Source: Syntrophomonadaceae bacterium
GTDB lineage: Bacteria; Bacillota_D; Dethiobacteria; DTU022; PWGO01
Length of the DNA: 32,273 nt
Direction: 5' to 3'
Assembly (NCBI GenBank): GCA_003554535.1
Contig: PWGT01000151.1
Coordinates: 1 to 32,273 of the forward strand
Numbering within the stretch: the first letter of the stretch is position 1; each line of letters begins with the position of its first letter. The translations under genes and the position numbers were made by a program. The notes below the pieces were generated by a model, which searched no databases, was not told where the DNA came from, and saw only the letters and a program-made list of their open reading frames with translations. This document shows positions 22,812 to 30,731 of this stretch, piece by piece.

Positions 22812-24030
22812 TTATAGTTCCCACCTTTTGTCCCAATATGTAAAATAGTACGGCAATACTGATTAAAACTATTGCCGGGAGAATAAGTACTTCCCAACTG
22901 TGATGAAAATGTATTAAATCTCTAGCCCCCATGATAAGCCAACTTTGTGGTACAAATTTGACTATTATACCAAGGGAAGATGCTAGTTCATCGAGGTAAT
23001 AAAATATAATACCTATAATACTGGTCAAAGCAGTTATTAAAATTCCTATAAATTGTAACTGACCTGTTGTTTTGGATATTTGAGCCAGGAAGAATGCTAT
23101 TCCGGTACAGCTTAGTGAATATAGTAGAATTAAGGATAATAATATTCCGGAGAAATTTTCACCTTCGTATAAAAACAATGTTGCTGTAATTATTGTCAAC
23201 AAAGCAGTTAGTGAAATCAGCACCCAGGTTGCTATGGAATTACTAAAATAATTAATTGAATATCCTTCCGCATAAGTTTTTATACGAGTGCCAATCCCAT
23301 TGTTCTTTTCTTGGACAACATTGCCCTGTAAGAAAATACTTAGGAACATGGTTAATATGGAAATTATTATTATTACTGCAACCAGTTGGTCTCCATGTTG
23401 CTGATATTCAGCAGGGGAGGGAGTATCCCCGGGTGTATAATATTCAGTTTCTAAGCCTATAGTAGGGCCTGGCTCCCATTGTTTTTCAGTATATAGCCAG
23501 GCCTGTTCCCAAAGTTGAGAGGCATTAGTGTCATCAATTGGTATTCCATAGGATCGATAATGATCCAAAACCATGTTAGCTGCAGTAACATTGCTGGCAA
23601 TTCTCATTACTTCTCCTGCGGCCATTTCACTTATTAATTCCGCCATAATAGATTGGGGCAAATGGACAATTTCTACGAGATTGTCTAATTCTTCGTCCAG
23701 GATTTTGTCTTGAAAGTTTGATGGGAAGATTAAAACAGCTTCCTTGTTTCCCCTTAATACATGTTGACGAGCTTTGTTCTCGTCTGTTTCGAAGACCTCA
23801 ACTGTGGAGTTTTCTGAAATTCTGTGCGAAATTGTCTGAGAATATGTGGATTGATCATGGTCTACAATTGCTATAGGTATATTTTCAGGTTCAGTAATTC
23901 CGTGTATAATCTGCCCGCTCAATAAAATGAGAAGAGGAGGCAAAATAAATAAGATGATGATATTTTGTATACTTGAACATATAATTTTTAACCTTAAAAG
24001 TGCCAGGTTTACCATTCTTGAAAATTTCAT
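22804..24030 (-). CDS. ABC-2 type permease, second of the pair
   Basis: Membrane subunit of 408 residues with the ABC2_membrane_3-type layout: one N-terminal membrane segment (about 18-42), a large extracytoplasmic domain (about 45-210, starting IPIAIVDHDQSTYS), then five or six membrane segments to the end. ATG at 24030 is chosen over TTG at 24033 because AAGGAGGG is better spaced for it; the ATG shares one base with the stop codon of the preceding permease. Similar in plan to its neighbour but divergent, implying a heterodimeric channel as in LnrMN/YhgE-like systems. Substrate unknown. Confidence 0.9.
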   Translation of the reverse strand: MKFSRMVNLALLRLKIICSSIQNIIILFILPPLLILLSGQIIHGITEPENIPIAIVDHDQSTYSQTISHRISENSTVEVFETDENKARQHVLRGNKEAVLIFPSNFQDKILDEELDNLVEIVHLPQSIMAELISEMAAGEVMRIASNVTAANMVLDHYRSYGIPIDDTNASQLWEQAWLYTEKQWEPGPTIGLETEYYTPGDTPSPAEYQQHGDQLVAVIIIISILTMFLSIFLQGNVVQEKNNGIGTRIKTYAEGYSINYFSNSIATWVLISLTALLTIITATLFLYEGENFSGILLSLILLYSLSCTGIAFFLAQISKTTGQLQFIGILITALTSIIGIIFYYLDELASSLGIIVKFVPQSWLIMGARDLIHFHHSWEVLILPAIVLISIAVLFYILGQKVGTIND

Positions 24031-25244
24031 CAAGCCACCCTCCTTCGGATTATTAAGGAGGCTAATTGAAGAGCAACTATACTAATTAAAACTAACATTA
24101 CAGCACTGTTAATGATCGCTGAAGGGTCTCGGGCTTCAAAAAGGGCATAATGCAGTCCATGAGACGCCCATCCCAAAAAGGAGATCCATTGTATGGGGTC
24201 CATCCAATCCGGTAGTAAAGTCATAGGTATTAGGCTTCCTCCGGCTACTGCCATAAACACTATGAATAAAAAGCCGATGGCGTTTGCCGCAGCAAGACTG
24301 CTAGCTCCAAAAGAAAGCAGGGTAAGTAAGGCTGATGAAGCAAAAATAAAAGTAAGCCCTATTACTAAGAGATCAACAAAGCTTCCTCGAAAATAATTAT
24401 CCAGGAAAATGTTGAATAGAGTGAAAATAGCAACCCCCTGTATTAATAGAATAATGGTGTTGGAAAAAAATCTGCTCATTACAATTTGGGAAGATGATAC
24501 CCCGCAGGTTATAGTTCTTTGCCAAAAACTATTATCGCTAATTGTTAATGGTTTTAAAGTAGTCATACCTCCTATTAATAAAAAAATTAATAGCAAGGAT
24601 ACTGAATAATACTCCAGGGGAGTTATTTCCCCCCATGGGGAAATAGTTTCCGATTTAAGCATATCTCTTCTGCCAAGAGATTGAAACAAAAAGGGAAGGG
24701 TGCTTTGGCGTACAGATGCACTCAACTCTTGTCTTGGGACATCAGCTTCTTCCAGGTAGTGAACTATAGTATTTACCCCGCTTTGGGCAGCAGAAACCAG
24801 GTTGGTTCCGCTACGAAGCATAGTTTCTGATAAGGATGAGGCTATAGGCTGATTGTGGTTGCCTATAAATATGAGGTTTTGCCTTTCTTGCCTCATCAAT
24901 CCCCTGCTGAATCCGGGAGGGATAACAACTGCTGCTGCAATTTCATTATCCATGATTTTTTCCTGAGCTTCTTGAATATTCATAAGTTGGGGTTCAAATA
25001 TAGCAGTAAGATCTTCATCTTCCATAATTAAGTCCACTATAATTTCAGCTTCGGTTGTTTCGTCTTGATTAACTAAAGCTACCGGAAAAGCTTCTGCAGG
25101 CTTTTCTTCTTCCATCAATGGCGCTAAAAAATAACCTATGCCTAATAGTAAAACCACAGGTGCAACAATTATTAAAATCATCAATTTAGGATCTTGAAGG
25201 TAGTTTTTTATCTCAAACCCGGTCATGAAAAATATTCTGTGCAT
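24030..25244 (-). CDS. ABC-2 type permease, first of the pair
   Basis: Membrane subunit of 404 residues with the same plan as the downstream permease: an N-terminal segment (about 20-40, MILIIVAPVVLLLGIGYFL), an extracytoplasmic domain from FPVALVNQDETTEAE to about residue 205, and then five to six membrane segments (from about 210). The VALVNQDE / IAIVDHDQ correspondence shows that the two permeases are paralogues. The ribosome site is weak, so translation may depend on the upstream gene, 53 bases away. It would pair with the 22804 permease and the 22068 ATPase as one exporter. Confidence 0.9.
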   Translation of the reverse strand: MHRIFFMTGFEIKNYLQDPKLMILIIVAPVVLLLGIGYFLAPLMEEEKPAEAFPVALVNQDETTEAEIIVDLIMEDEDLTAIFEPQLMNIQEAQEKIMDNEIAAAVVIPPGFSRGLMRQERQNLIFIGNHNQPIASSLSETMLRSGTNLVSAAQSGVNTIVHYLEEADVPRQELSASVRQSTLPFLFQSLGRRDMLKSETISPWGEITPLEYYSVSLLLIFLLIGGMTTLKPLTISDNSFWQRTITCGVSSSQIVMSRFFSNTIILLIQGVAIFTLFNIFLDNYFRGSFVDLLVIGLTFIFASSALLTLLSFGASSLAAANAIGFLFIVFMAVAGGSLIPMTLLPDWMDPIQWISFLGWASHGLHYALFEARDPSAIINSAVMLVLISIVALQLASLIIRRRVA

Positions 25245-25297
25245 AATAAATCAAGCCTAACTGTTTTTTTTATGGAAGAGATAGTATGTCCTTAGTT

Positions 25298-26926
25298 TTA
25301 CATAAAACCAGAGTAGCGTTGTATAAAATCAATTATATTTTCCCTAATATCTTTGAGTATACTTTCCCAATCTTCTTCGCTTAACTCAGATAAGTCTTTG
25401 CCTTCTTCCAGTTCCGGTTCAACTATATCCGGATGGTCAACAATTTCAAAATTTGTTTCTGTATCAAGTTCCATTGCCAATAAATCAATTCCTAAGGCCG
25501 GAGCGGAAAATTCAAATTCAATAAGGGCTTCTGCTACAAGATCATGCTCATTTAAGTTTTGGCCATTACCTTCCCAGGTATCCATAATTACACTTGCTTT
25601 TGTTCTGGTGTTTTCCCGCTTAGAGAATTCGAGGGTAAAATTGGTTTTGCTGTGAATATTTTCATCATTTTCTAGATCTGTTATCTGTTCTCGTTGAGTC
25701 GTAAAATTAATATGCTGTTCTAAATCTTCATCACTTCTTATTCCGGCAATAATTTCAATTTCCTCATTTGTTTGTTCATTTTCTGACTCGGAAGTATTTT
25801 GCCAGGTATATTCCAGCACCATTGGATTATCAATTTGCGCATGATTTATTTCCAAAGCGCCGGTGGTTTTTTCCCTATCGTTTGGAGGGGTGTTGGTAGA
25901 TGAATTGAAATCAATTTCAGCCGTTTTTTCTGATGTTTCCCCGTTTTGAACCTGCAAAGAGATATTCCGGTCAATAACACGATTTTTCCCATCCACTAAC
26001 GCGGTCATGTGGATTCCACCGGGTATATTTATGGAGTCTTTGCCCAAGGCAATATTTGCAATTTCCCGGAAAATTTGCCGGTGAGTTTCATCCATGCCGT
26101 ATAGTCTGCTCATAGTTTCTATGGCTTCCGGAAGAGCTTTTGCAAGTTTTTCCCATCCTCCGGTGTCTGCCAATAATTTCTGTAGATCCTGAAAGAGCAG
26201 GTTAGCCTCCTCTTTTTCCATATCCAGTGTAATTTTTTTAACTGCTTCACTATCATTGTTTGTGTTGGTGGGGGGAGAGGTGATGCTTACCTGTTCATTG
26301 CCAATATGGTTTTCAAGTGTGTTCCAAAAATCCTCGGCTTTTGGTAGACCGGGGAAAATTAGTTCTTCGGGCCCATGGTAGCCTGGAAAAATAACTTCCA
26401 TTAAATTGCCAAATTGCTTTGGTTCAAACCACAACATTTCATGGTAGAACTCATCAGGCAAGCGTGCTGAAACAAAATCCTCCGTGTAATGGAGGTTGCC
26501 TTCCAGGTTTAATAATGGGGGGATAGAAAATGAGATGTCGCTGTGAAATTGAGTTTCATCCGGGATTACGGTGGAAGAAATATTTAAGGTGCCCCACCCT
26601 AAAGCTTCCTGCATCATCTGGAAGTTTCCTCTCATTGGCCTCTGATTTTCAATTTCTATACTTGGACTAATATCAGTGTTGGCTTCATAAGGCTCTGAAG
26701 ATGTTAATTCGGCTATTTGCAAAATATCTTGCCAGTTATTTTGCACTCTTTGTTCTATCAAGTTCAAATTATTTTTTTCTACTTGAATAAATTGTTCAGC
26801 GGAAGTTTTTTCACTGGTAAAAGAATAAACTGTAACTGAAATAAGTATGATGATAAGAATTATAAAAGTCACTTTCCCATGGGGGGTAGAGATTATATTT
26901 TTAACTGATTGCCAGGCATATTTCAA
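25298..26926 (-). CDS. Large acidic extracytoplasmic protein with N-terminal anchor, ABC operon
   Basis: I do not recognise the family. The 542-residue product has one N-terminal membrane segment (about 18-36) and a large extracytoplasmic region rich in Glu, Asp, Asn and Thr, with no Cys in the mature part and no lipobox. Repeated beta-like stretches (IDFNSSTNT, LEYTWQNTSE, ASVIMDTWEGNG, IEFEFSAPALG) suggest an elongated beta-rich fold; the end is acidic and helical. The start is TTG at 26926, 9 bases after AAAGGG; GTG at 26935 directly abuts that site. As first gene of the operon it is likely an accessory or substrate-handling partner of the two permeases. Confidence 0.75.
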   Translation of the reverse strand: MKYAWQSVKNIISTPHGKVTFIILIIILISVTVYSFTSEKTSAEQFIQVEKNNLNLIEQRVQNNWQDILQIAELTSSEPYEANTDISPSIEIENQRPMRGNFQMMQEALGWGTLNISSTVIPDETQFHSDISFSIPPLLNLEGNLHYTEDFVSARLPDEFYHEMLWFEPKQFGNLMEVIFPGYHGPEELIFPGLPKAEDFWNTLENHIGNEQVSITSPPTNTNNDSEAVKKITLDMEKEEANLLFQDLQKLLADTGGWEKLAKALPEAIETMSRLYGMDETHRQIFREIANIALGKDSINIPGGIHMTALVDGKNRVIDRNISLQVQNGETSEKTAEIDFNSSTNTPPNDREKTTGALEINHAQIDNPMVLEYTWQNTSESENEQTNEEIEIIAGIRSDEDLEQHINFTTQREQITDLENDENIHSKTNFTLEFSKRENTRTKASVIMDTWEGNGQNLNEHDLVAEALIEFEFSAPALGIDLLAMELDTETNFEIVDHPDIVEPELEEGKDLSELSEEDWESILKDIRENIIDFIQRYSGFM

Positions 26927-26948
26927 AAGAAACACCCTTTCTTTAATG

Positions 26949-26984
26949 TAAATTTAGTAACTGATTAACCAGATACTAAATTTA
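26949..26984. repeat. 15-bp inverted repeat upstream of the ABC operon (operator-like)
   Basis: TAAATTTAGTAACTG (26949-26963) and CAGATACTAAATTTA (26970-26984) are inverted copies with one mismatch and a six-base spacer. It lies 23 bases before the first gene of the ABC operon and is not followed by a T-run, so it fits an operator for a dimeric regulator or a 5' UTR hairpin better than a terminator. Confidence 0.6.
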
Positions 26985-27184
26985 TTTCTATGCTATCTCT
27001 GTTACGTTATTCGACAGAATTAATTAAATTCCTATGTATTGTTACTCTTTTACCTTTAGTTGATTATAATAAAAAAACTTTGAATTAATAAAGTTGAAAG
27101 GAGTAAATAAAGCTTTATAGAATTTTACATCTAACAATTAACCAAAATTGAACTTTTTTGTTAAGAAAGGAGGGATTTCTAGGC

Positions 27185-27991
27185 TTGTTAGCAGAGCCTG
27201 GACCAAATATGGCTGAGAATAGGGTGCTATTGAATGAGGGGGTAGAAGAGGAAACTGCTTTGCCACCAAAGCGCATTAAGATACTGGATATCATTATGAT
27301 TGCCCTGGCAGCTTTTTCAGTTATCTTGCTGGTTATAGAATACATAGTGAGTCTTTCGCCTCAACAACAATTGTTTATTATTTATGCGGACCTGGTTATT
27401 GTGGGGATATTTTTGATAGAGTACATTTATAATATTAGAAAGAGCGAATCAAAAATTGATTATGTTATTGAAAGATGGTATGACTTGCTGGGCATGATTC
27501 CTGCTGCCCATCCTTTGTTGAGAGGGTTTCGCTTATTCCGTATTTTCCGGGTAGCGGTAATCGCTGCTCGTTTACAAAGAACTTTAAACCTTGCATTTGG
27601 AGAGAATATACTCTTTAGGATTTTAAACAGATACAAGAACTTAATAGTAGATGAGTTATATCATATGATGACCATTCGCTCTTTAGATTTGATCAGCGAG
27701 ATGATTGGTCAAACCGATTATTCTAATTCAGTTAAGAAAGTGGTTTTGAAAAGGCAAGATGATATCAACAATATGATGATAGAAAAAATGGATAAATATG
27801 TTCAGCCCAGCTGGATAGCAAACAATTTTATTTACAGGAGATTTAGAGATCAAACTTCATCTATGATGACGGGGATTATCCTTGACACGTTAGAAGATGA
27901 AAAAACTAATGAAATCATGGTGGAAGTCATCAAAGAAATTTTAGAAGATCTTCGTGCTGATGTAATTGAGGGCAAGCATAAAGACATATAA
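27185..27991 (+). CDS. Voltage-sensor-like membrane protein without a pore
   Basis: A 268-residue protein with four N-terminal membrane segments: S1 about 33-57, S2 about 61-84, S3 about 97-108, S4 about 111-130. S4 carries Arg at 113, 116, 119 and 122, every third residue, as in voltage sensors. S2 has Phe76-x-x-Glu79, and S3 Asp100 matches the acidic charge-transfer partner. No S5-pore-S6 and no TxGYG-type filter follow. Instead there is a soluble helical domain of about 135 residues (LNRYKNLIVDELYHMM onward) without recognised motif. TTG at 27185 is 10 bases after GGAGGG; ATG at 27209 is an alternative. The function, whether proton conduction, voltage-gated signalling or oligomer channel, is open. 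Confidence 0.75.
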   Translation: MLAEPGPNMAENRVLLNEGVEEETALPPKRIKILDIIMIALAAFSVILLVIEYIVSLSPQQQLFIIYADLVIVGIFLIEYIYNIRKSESKIDYVIERWYDLLGMIPAAHPLLRGFRLFRIFRVAVIAARLQRTLNLAFGENILFRILNRYKNLIVDELYHMMTIRSLDLISEMIGQTDYSNSVKKVVLKRQDDINNMMIEKMDKYVQPSWIANNFIYRRFRDQTSSMMTGIILDTLEDEKTNEIMVEVIKEILEDLRADVIEGKHKDI

Positions 27992-28139
27992 AAATATTTA
28001 CTTACCTCCTTTAGCAAACTTTTTGCCAAGGCAGGAAAAATTATTATTATGCAGAATTTTTGTACAAAGAAGATTTTTCTGCCCCATATTGTGATTTTTT
28101 ATCGATGAATTTAATTTGCAAAAAATTAGGGGGGCTTTT

Positions 28140-28334
28140 ATGGAGGAGTGTAAGTTCTGTGGTAATAATAAATTTATAATAAGAGGAGATATTTCCGGAG
28201 CAAGATTCACCGGATCATTAAAAAGAAATACTGAAGGCTCTCTCTCTTTCATACCTGAAGAAATCATAGACTACGATGTGGGTAAATTTAAGAAGCCGAT
28301 GTGTAGTGAATGTAAAAAAGAATTTGATGGGTAG
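28140..28334 (+). CDS. Small zinc-ribbon protein
   Basis: A 64-residue peptide with Cys4-x-x-Cys7 and Cys55-x-x-Cys58, which should bind one zinc, and a beta-rich middle (FIIRGDISGARFTGSL). The family is not recognised; many such ribbons in Firmicutes bind nucleic acid or partner proteins. ATG at 28140 is preceded by GGGGGG at about 6 bases. It lies 65 bases before ssb on the same strand, so co-expression with a DNA-repair or replication function is possible but unproven. Confidence 0.7.
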   Translation: MEECKFCGNNKFIIRGDISGARFTGSLKRNTEGSLSFIPEEIIDYDVGKFKKPMCSECKKEFDG

Positions 28335-28399
28335 CAAACTAACTTCATTTATGCTGCTCATTCGTTACAAAATACATAGCTAAGGAGGATAAAGAGAAT

Positions 28400-28807
28400 A
28401 TGCTGAACAGAATTGTATTAATTGGGAGGTTGACTGCGGATCCGGAATTGCGCTATTTACCTTCATCTGGGACTCCCGTAGCCAACTTTACCCTGGCTGT
28501 GGACCGTCCTTTTTTAAATCAACAAGGAGAGAGGGATACAGATTTTATTCGGATCAGCGTTTGGCGGAAGCAGGCTGAAAACTGTGCGAATTATTTACAA
28601 AAAGGAAGTATGGCTGCAGTAGAAGGCAGGTTACAGATTCGAAAGTATGATGATCGAGAGGGTATCCGCAGAATTGCAGCAGAAGTCCAGGCAGATAACG
28701 TACGTTTTTTGGATAACAGAAAGAGTCAGGAAGGACAGTCTGACGTAGATTTTGGTTATGATACTCCCGAGGACCCGGGGGTAAATGAAGATGACATTCC
28801 ATTTTAA
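28400..28807 (+). CDS. ssb: Single-stranded DNA-binding protein
   Basis: SSB of 135 residues that coats single-stranded DNA and recruits partner proteins. The OB fold covers residues 1-105: [19 protein letters not shown], a [12 protein letters not shown] strand, [31 protein letters not shown] and ADNVRFL. A short acidic linker follows and the conserved tip DDIPF (131-135) closes the protein. The linker is shorter than in typical Bacillus SsbA. Because it is not between rpsF and rpsR here, it may be an extra copy, although the rest of the genome is not visible. AAGGAGG precedes ATG. Confidence 0.96.
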   Translation: MLNRIVLIGRLTADPELRYLPSSGTPVANFTLAVDRPFLNQQGERDTDFIRISVWRKQAENCANYLQKGSMAAVEGRLQIRKYDDREGIRRIAAEVQADNVRFLDNRKSQEGQSDVDFGYDTPEDPGVNEDDIPF

Positions 28808-28857
28808 GTTTAATAAAGGGTGTTAACTAAAAAAGTTTGTTCTGCAAATATTATTGC

Positions 28858-28886
28858 TTGAATTGTATTTACTTGGGCATTATGAA
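28858..28886 (+). promoter_or_regulatory. SigA-type promoter for the SRPBCC gene
   Basis: TTGAAT (28858-28863), a 17-base spacer and TATGAA (28881-28886) end 20 bases before the start at 28907. Because the gap to the ribosome site is short, the transcript leader would be very brief. Confidence 0.45.
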
Positions 28887-28906
28887 GAAGAAAGGAGAGA
28901 AGGCTT

Positions 28907-29440
28907 ATGGCAGAGATCAACGTAAAAAATGAAGTAGCATTTGAGAGGGAAAAAGTATTCTGGGCATTTCGAGATAAGCTTCCGGATTTACTTTCATATC
29001 TTCCAGACGTAGAAGATATTAAAGTGTTGGAAAGGGAAGAAATCGATGAAAACACAATTAAATTGTTAAACCTCTGGCAAGCCAACTATGATCAAGTTCC
29101 CAAAGCAGCACGGGGGTTTATTAAACCTGAAATGCTTAAATGGAAAGACCATGCAACCTGGCGTCAGGATGAATGGATTTGTGAATGGGTTATAGAACCG
29201 GAATTTCTTTCCGATGCTATCTCATGCCAGGGGAAAAACAGCTTTATTGATAAAGGAGATGGGAAAACGGAGGTAATTATAAGTGGCAACCTTGAAATAG
29301 ATGTAAAGAAAATAAAAGGAGTCCCTAAATTAGGCTCGGGCAAAATAGGGAAAATAGTGGAGGATTTTGCAGTCCCCATGATTTCTTCTAATTTAGGTAA
29401 TGTTGTAAAAGGGTTAGAGTCATACCTTCAATCTGAATAA
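28907..29440 (+). CDS. SRPBCC/DUF2505-like protein
   Basis: A 177-residue soluble protein with the pattern of an SRPBCC (START/Bet v 1-like) ligand-binding fold: VKNEVAFEREKVFWAFRD at the start, a central beta sheet around KWKDHATWRQDEWICEWVIEP (split about 88-107), DKGDGKTEVIISGNLEIDV, and a long C-terminal helix closing the pocket (GKIGKIVEDFAVPMISSNL onward). It probably binds a hydrophobic small molecule or lipid; the ligand is not predictable. GAAAGGAGAG precedes ATG. It converges with the DUF89 gene across a 26-base AT-rich gap that contains two ATATTACA units. Confidence 0.65.
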   Translation: MAEINVKNEVAFEREKVFWAFRDKLPDLLSYLPDVEDIKVLEREEIDENTIKLLNLWQANYDQVPKAARGFIKPEMLKWKDHATWRQDEWICEWVIEPEFLSDAISCQGKNSFIDKGDGKTEVIISGNLEIDVKKIKGVPKLGSGKIGKIVEDFAVPMISSNLGNVVKGLESYLQSE

Positions 29441-29466
29441 TAAAATATTACAATATTACAATATAT

Positions 29467-30327
29467 TTAATGCAATCTGGCTGCTATATGGGAGTTTAAA
29501 TTTACTCTCAGGGAAGAAGCGACCGGATTGCATTTTGCTTTCATAAGTAAAAATGTGGGGGCAGGGAGTTCAATTTCAGGGAGAGTTTCGTAATGCCCCA
29601 TGCCTTTTGCGATAATCAATCCTGAATTGTAAAATAGTCGCATAAAATTTGTGGAAGCCTTGTTTATGTCTAACCCCGGAGTATCAGAGCCTGATTCAAT
29701 TACATTATTAAAATATTGATTGATTCCACTACTTTTTAAATCATTCAGAGTAAGATCATTTTGAACAGGGCCACTTTTAACTACATAATAAACTTTGTAA
29801 TAAGATTGCAATTTGGTTATTAATGGAAGGTCAAAATAACATTCTCCGGCGTTATCAGCAAGATAAAGAATATAATTATCTTTGGCCTGGCTAGAAAAAT
29901 CTTGAAGTTTTTTTTCGAGTTGAGAGACATCGTTCCGAGAAAATTTTACTGGCTGCTTAACATCTTTCCGCAGGGTTTCTATGTCCACAAAAAAATCAAT
30001 ACTATTGCCTTTTACTGCAAACTTTATTAAATCATCAAGGTTAGGAGTTAAGGCGGTATTGAATTCTTTATAAAGGTTACCGGCCGCTTCCATTTCTTTT
30101 GACTTTATGTCAGCAAAAGGATCTTTACAATTTGCTTCTTGCCTGATAATTCTCTGCATTTCTCCGGCTAGCACAGTAGGTATAGAGTTACGGGAAAAAT
30201 TATTATTTAAATAAGCCAAACTTTTTTGAAAAAGAACTTCCCTTTCCTGGGAGTTTTTGCTCGAAAGTTTTGCTGTATTATAAGCTAGTTCTTTAAGGCA
30301 AGAAAAACATTCATCTTGAGCACGCAT
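29467..30327 (-). CDS. DUF89/ARMT1-like metal-dependent phosphatase
   Basis: A 286-residue DUF89 protein, the family of cobalt/manganese-dependent 'damage-control' phosphatases that includes ARMT1. Visible hallmarks are Cys7-x-x-Cys10 at the N-terminus, an Asn pocket residue region at NLDDLIKFAVKGNSIDF (about 96-112), the metal site LADNAGECYFD (156-166, Asp158, Asn159, Glu162), VVKSGPVQND (182-191), and AKGMGHYETL (240-249). Relatives hydrolyse phosphorylated metabolites made by side reactions; the natural substrate here is unknown. GGAGGTG lies 6 bases before ATG. It is transcribed alone from the minus strand. Confidence 0.9.
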   Translation of the reverse strand: MRAQDECFSCLKELAYNTAKLSSKNSQEREVLFQKSLAYLNNNFSRNSIPTVLAGEMQRIIRQEANCKDPFADIKSKEMEAAGNLYKEFNTALTPNLDDLIKFAVKGNSIDFFVDIETLRKDVKQPVKFSRNDVSQLEKKLQDFSSQAKDNYILYLADNAGECYFDLPLITKLQSYYKVYYVVKSGPVQNDLTLNDLKSSGINQYFNNVIESGSDTPGLDINKASTNFMRLFYNSGLIIAKGMGHYETLPEIELPAPTFLLMKAKCNPVASSLRVNLNSHIAARLH

Positions 30328-30528
30328 GTGAGCACCTCCGATAGTGGCAGAATTATTTATTCTAATGCAATTACTTCTATATTATAAACTTTTACCACTT
30401 TAACTAAAAGCCATCCCTGCATATCTTTTTGCAAATATAAGGAAATATTTTAATGCAGGAAAAATAAACCTTATATTGAATCTTATCAACAATTGGGTGA
30501 TCAAATAAGGAGAACATTAGAGAACATT

Positions 30529-30696
30529 ATGCCTGATTGGGTACATGCTTTTCTGTATATCTTTATCTGGGCAGGGATTATTTTTTTGTTCATTTATTTA
30601 TTAGATGACTGGCTGGGGTTAATATTGGGCTTACTGGTGGGAAGAGTGCTGGCAGGTTTAATTGTTTCCAGGATACCAGGATTTTGGGGCAAGTGA
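30529..30696 (+). CDS. Small two-TM membrane protein
   Basis: A peptide of 55 residues (67 if it starts at TTG 30493) with two adjacent membrane segments, AFLYIFIWAGIIFLFIYLL and LGLILGLLVGRVLAGLIV, and a basic end. I do not recognise the family. The start is uncertain: AAGGAG (30507-30512) is well spaced only for non-start codons, while ATG at 30529 lies 16 bases away. It precedes an MCP gene by 35 bases and may be co-transcribed with it. Confidence 0.55.
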   Translation: MPDWVHAFLYIFIWAGIIFLFIYLLDDWLGLILGLLVGRVLAGLIVSRIPGFWGK

Positions 30697-30731
30697 CAAA
30701 TCTGCAGAACATTATTTGAGGAGGGTGAACT

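Noticed and set aside
27998..28267. Minus-strand frame of 89 residues opposite the zinc-ribbon gene
   Set aside because: No ribosome site and no family pattern; the plus-strand gene has paired CxxC motifs and a ribosome site.
29441..29466. Short ATATTACA repeats between the SRPBCC and DUF89 genes, considered as a CRISPR-like or mobile element trace
   Set aside because: Only two eight-base units in AT-rich sequence; no spacers and no associated genes.
30416..30459. CCTGCAT ... ATGCAGG inverted pair upstream of the small membrane protein
   Set aside because: Seven-base arms 30 bases apart are weak; kept out of the feature list for lack of support.
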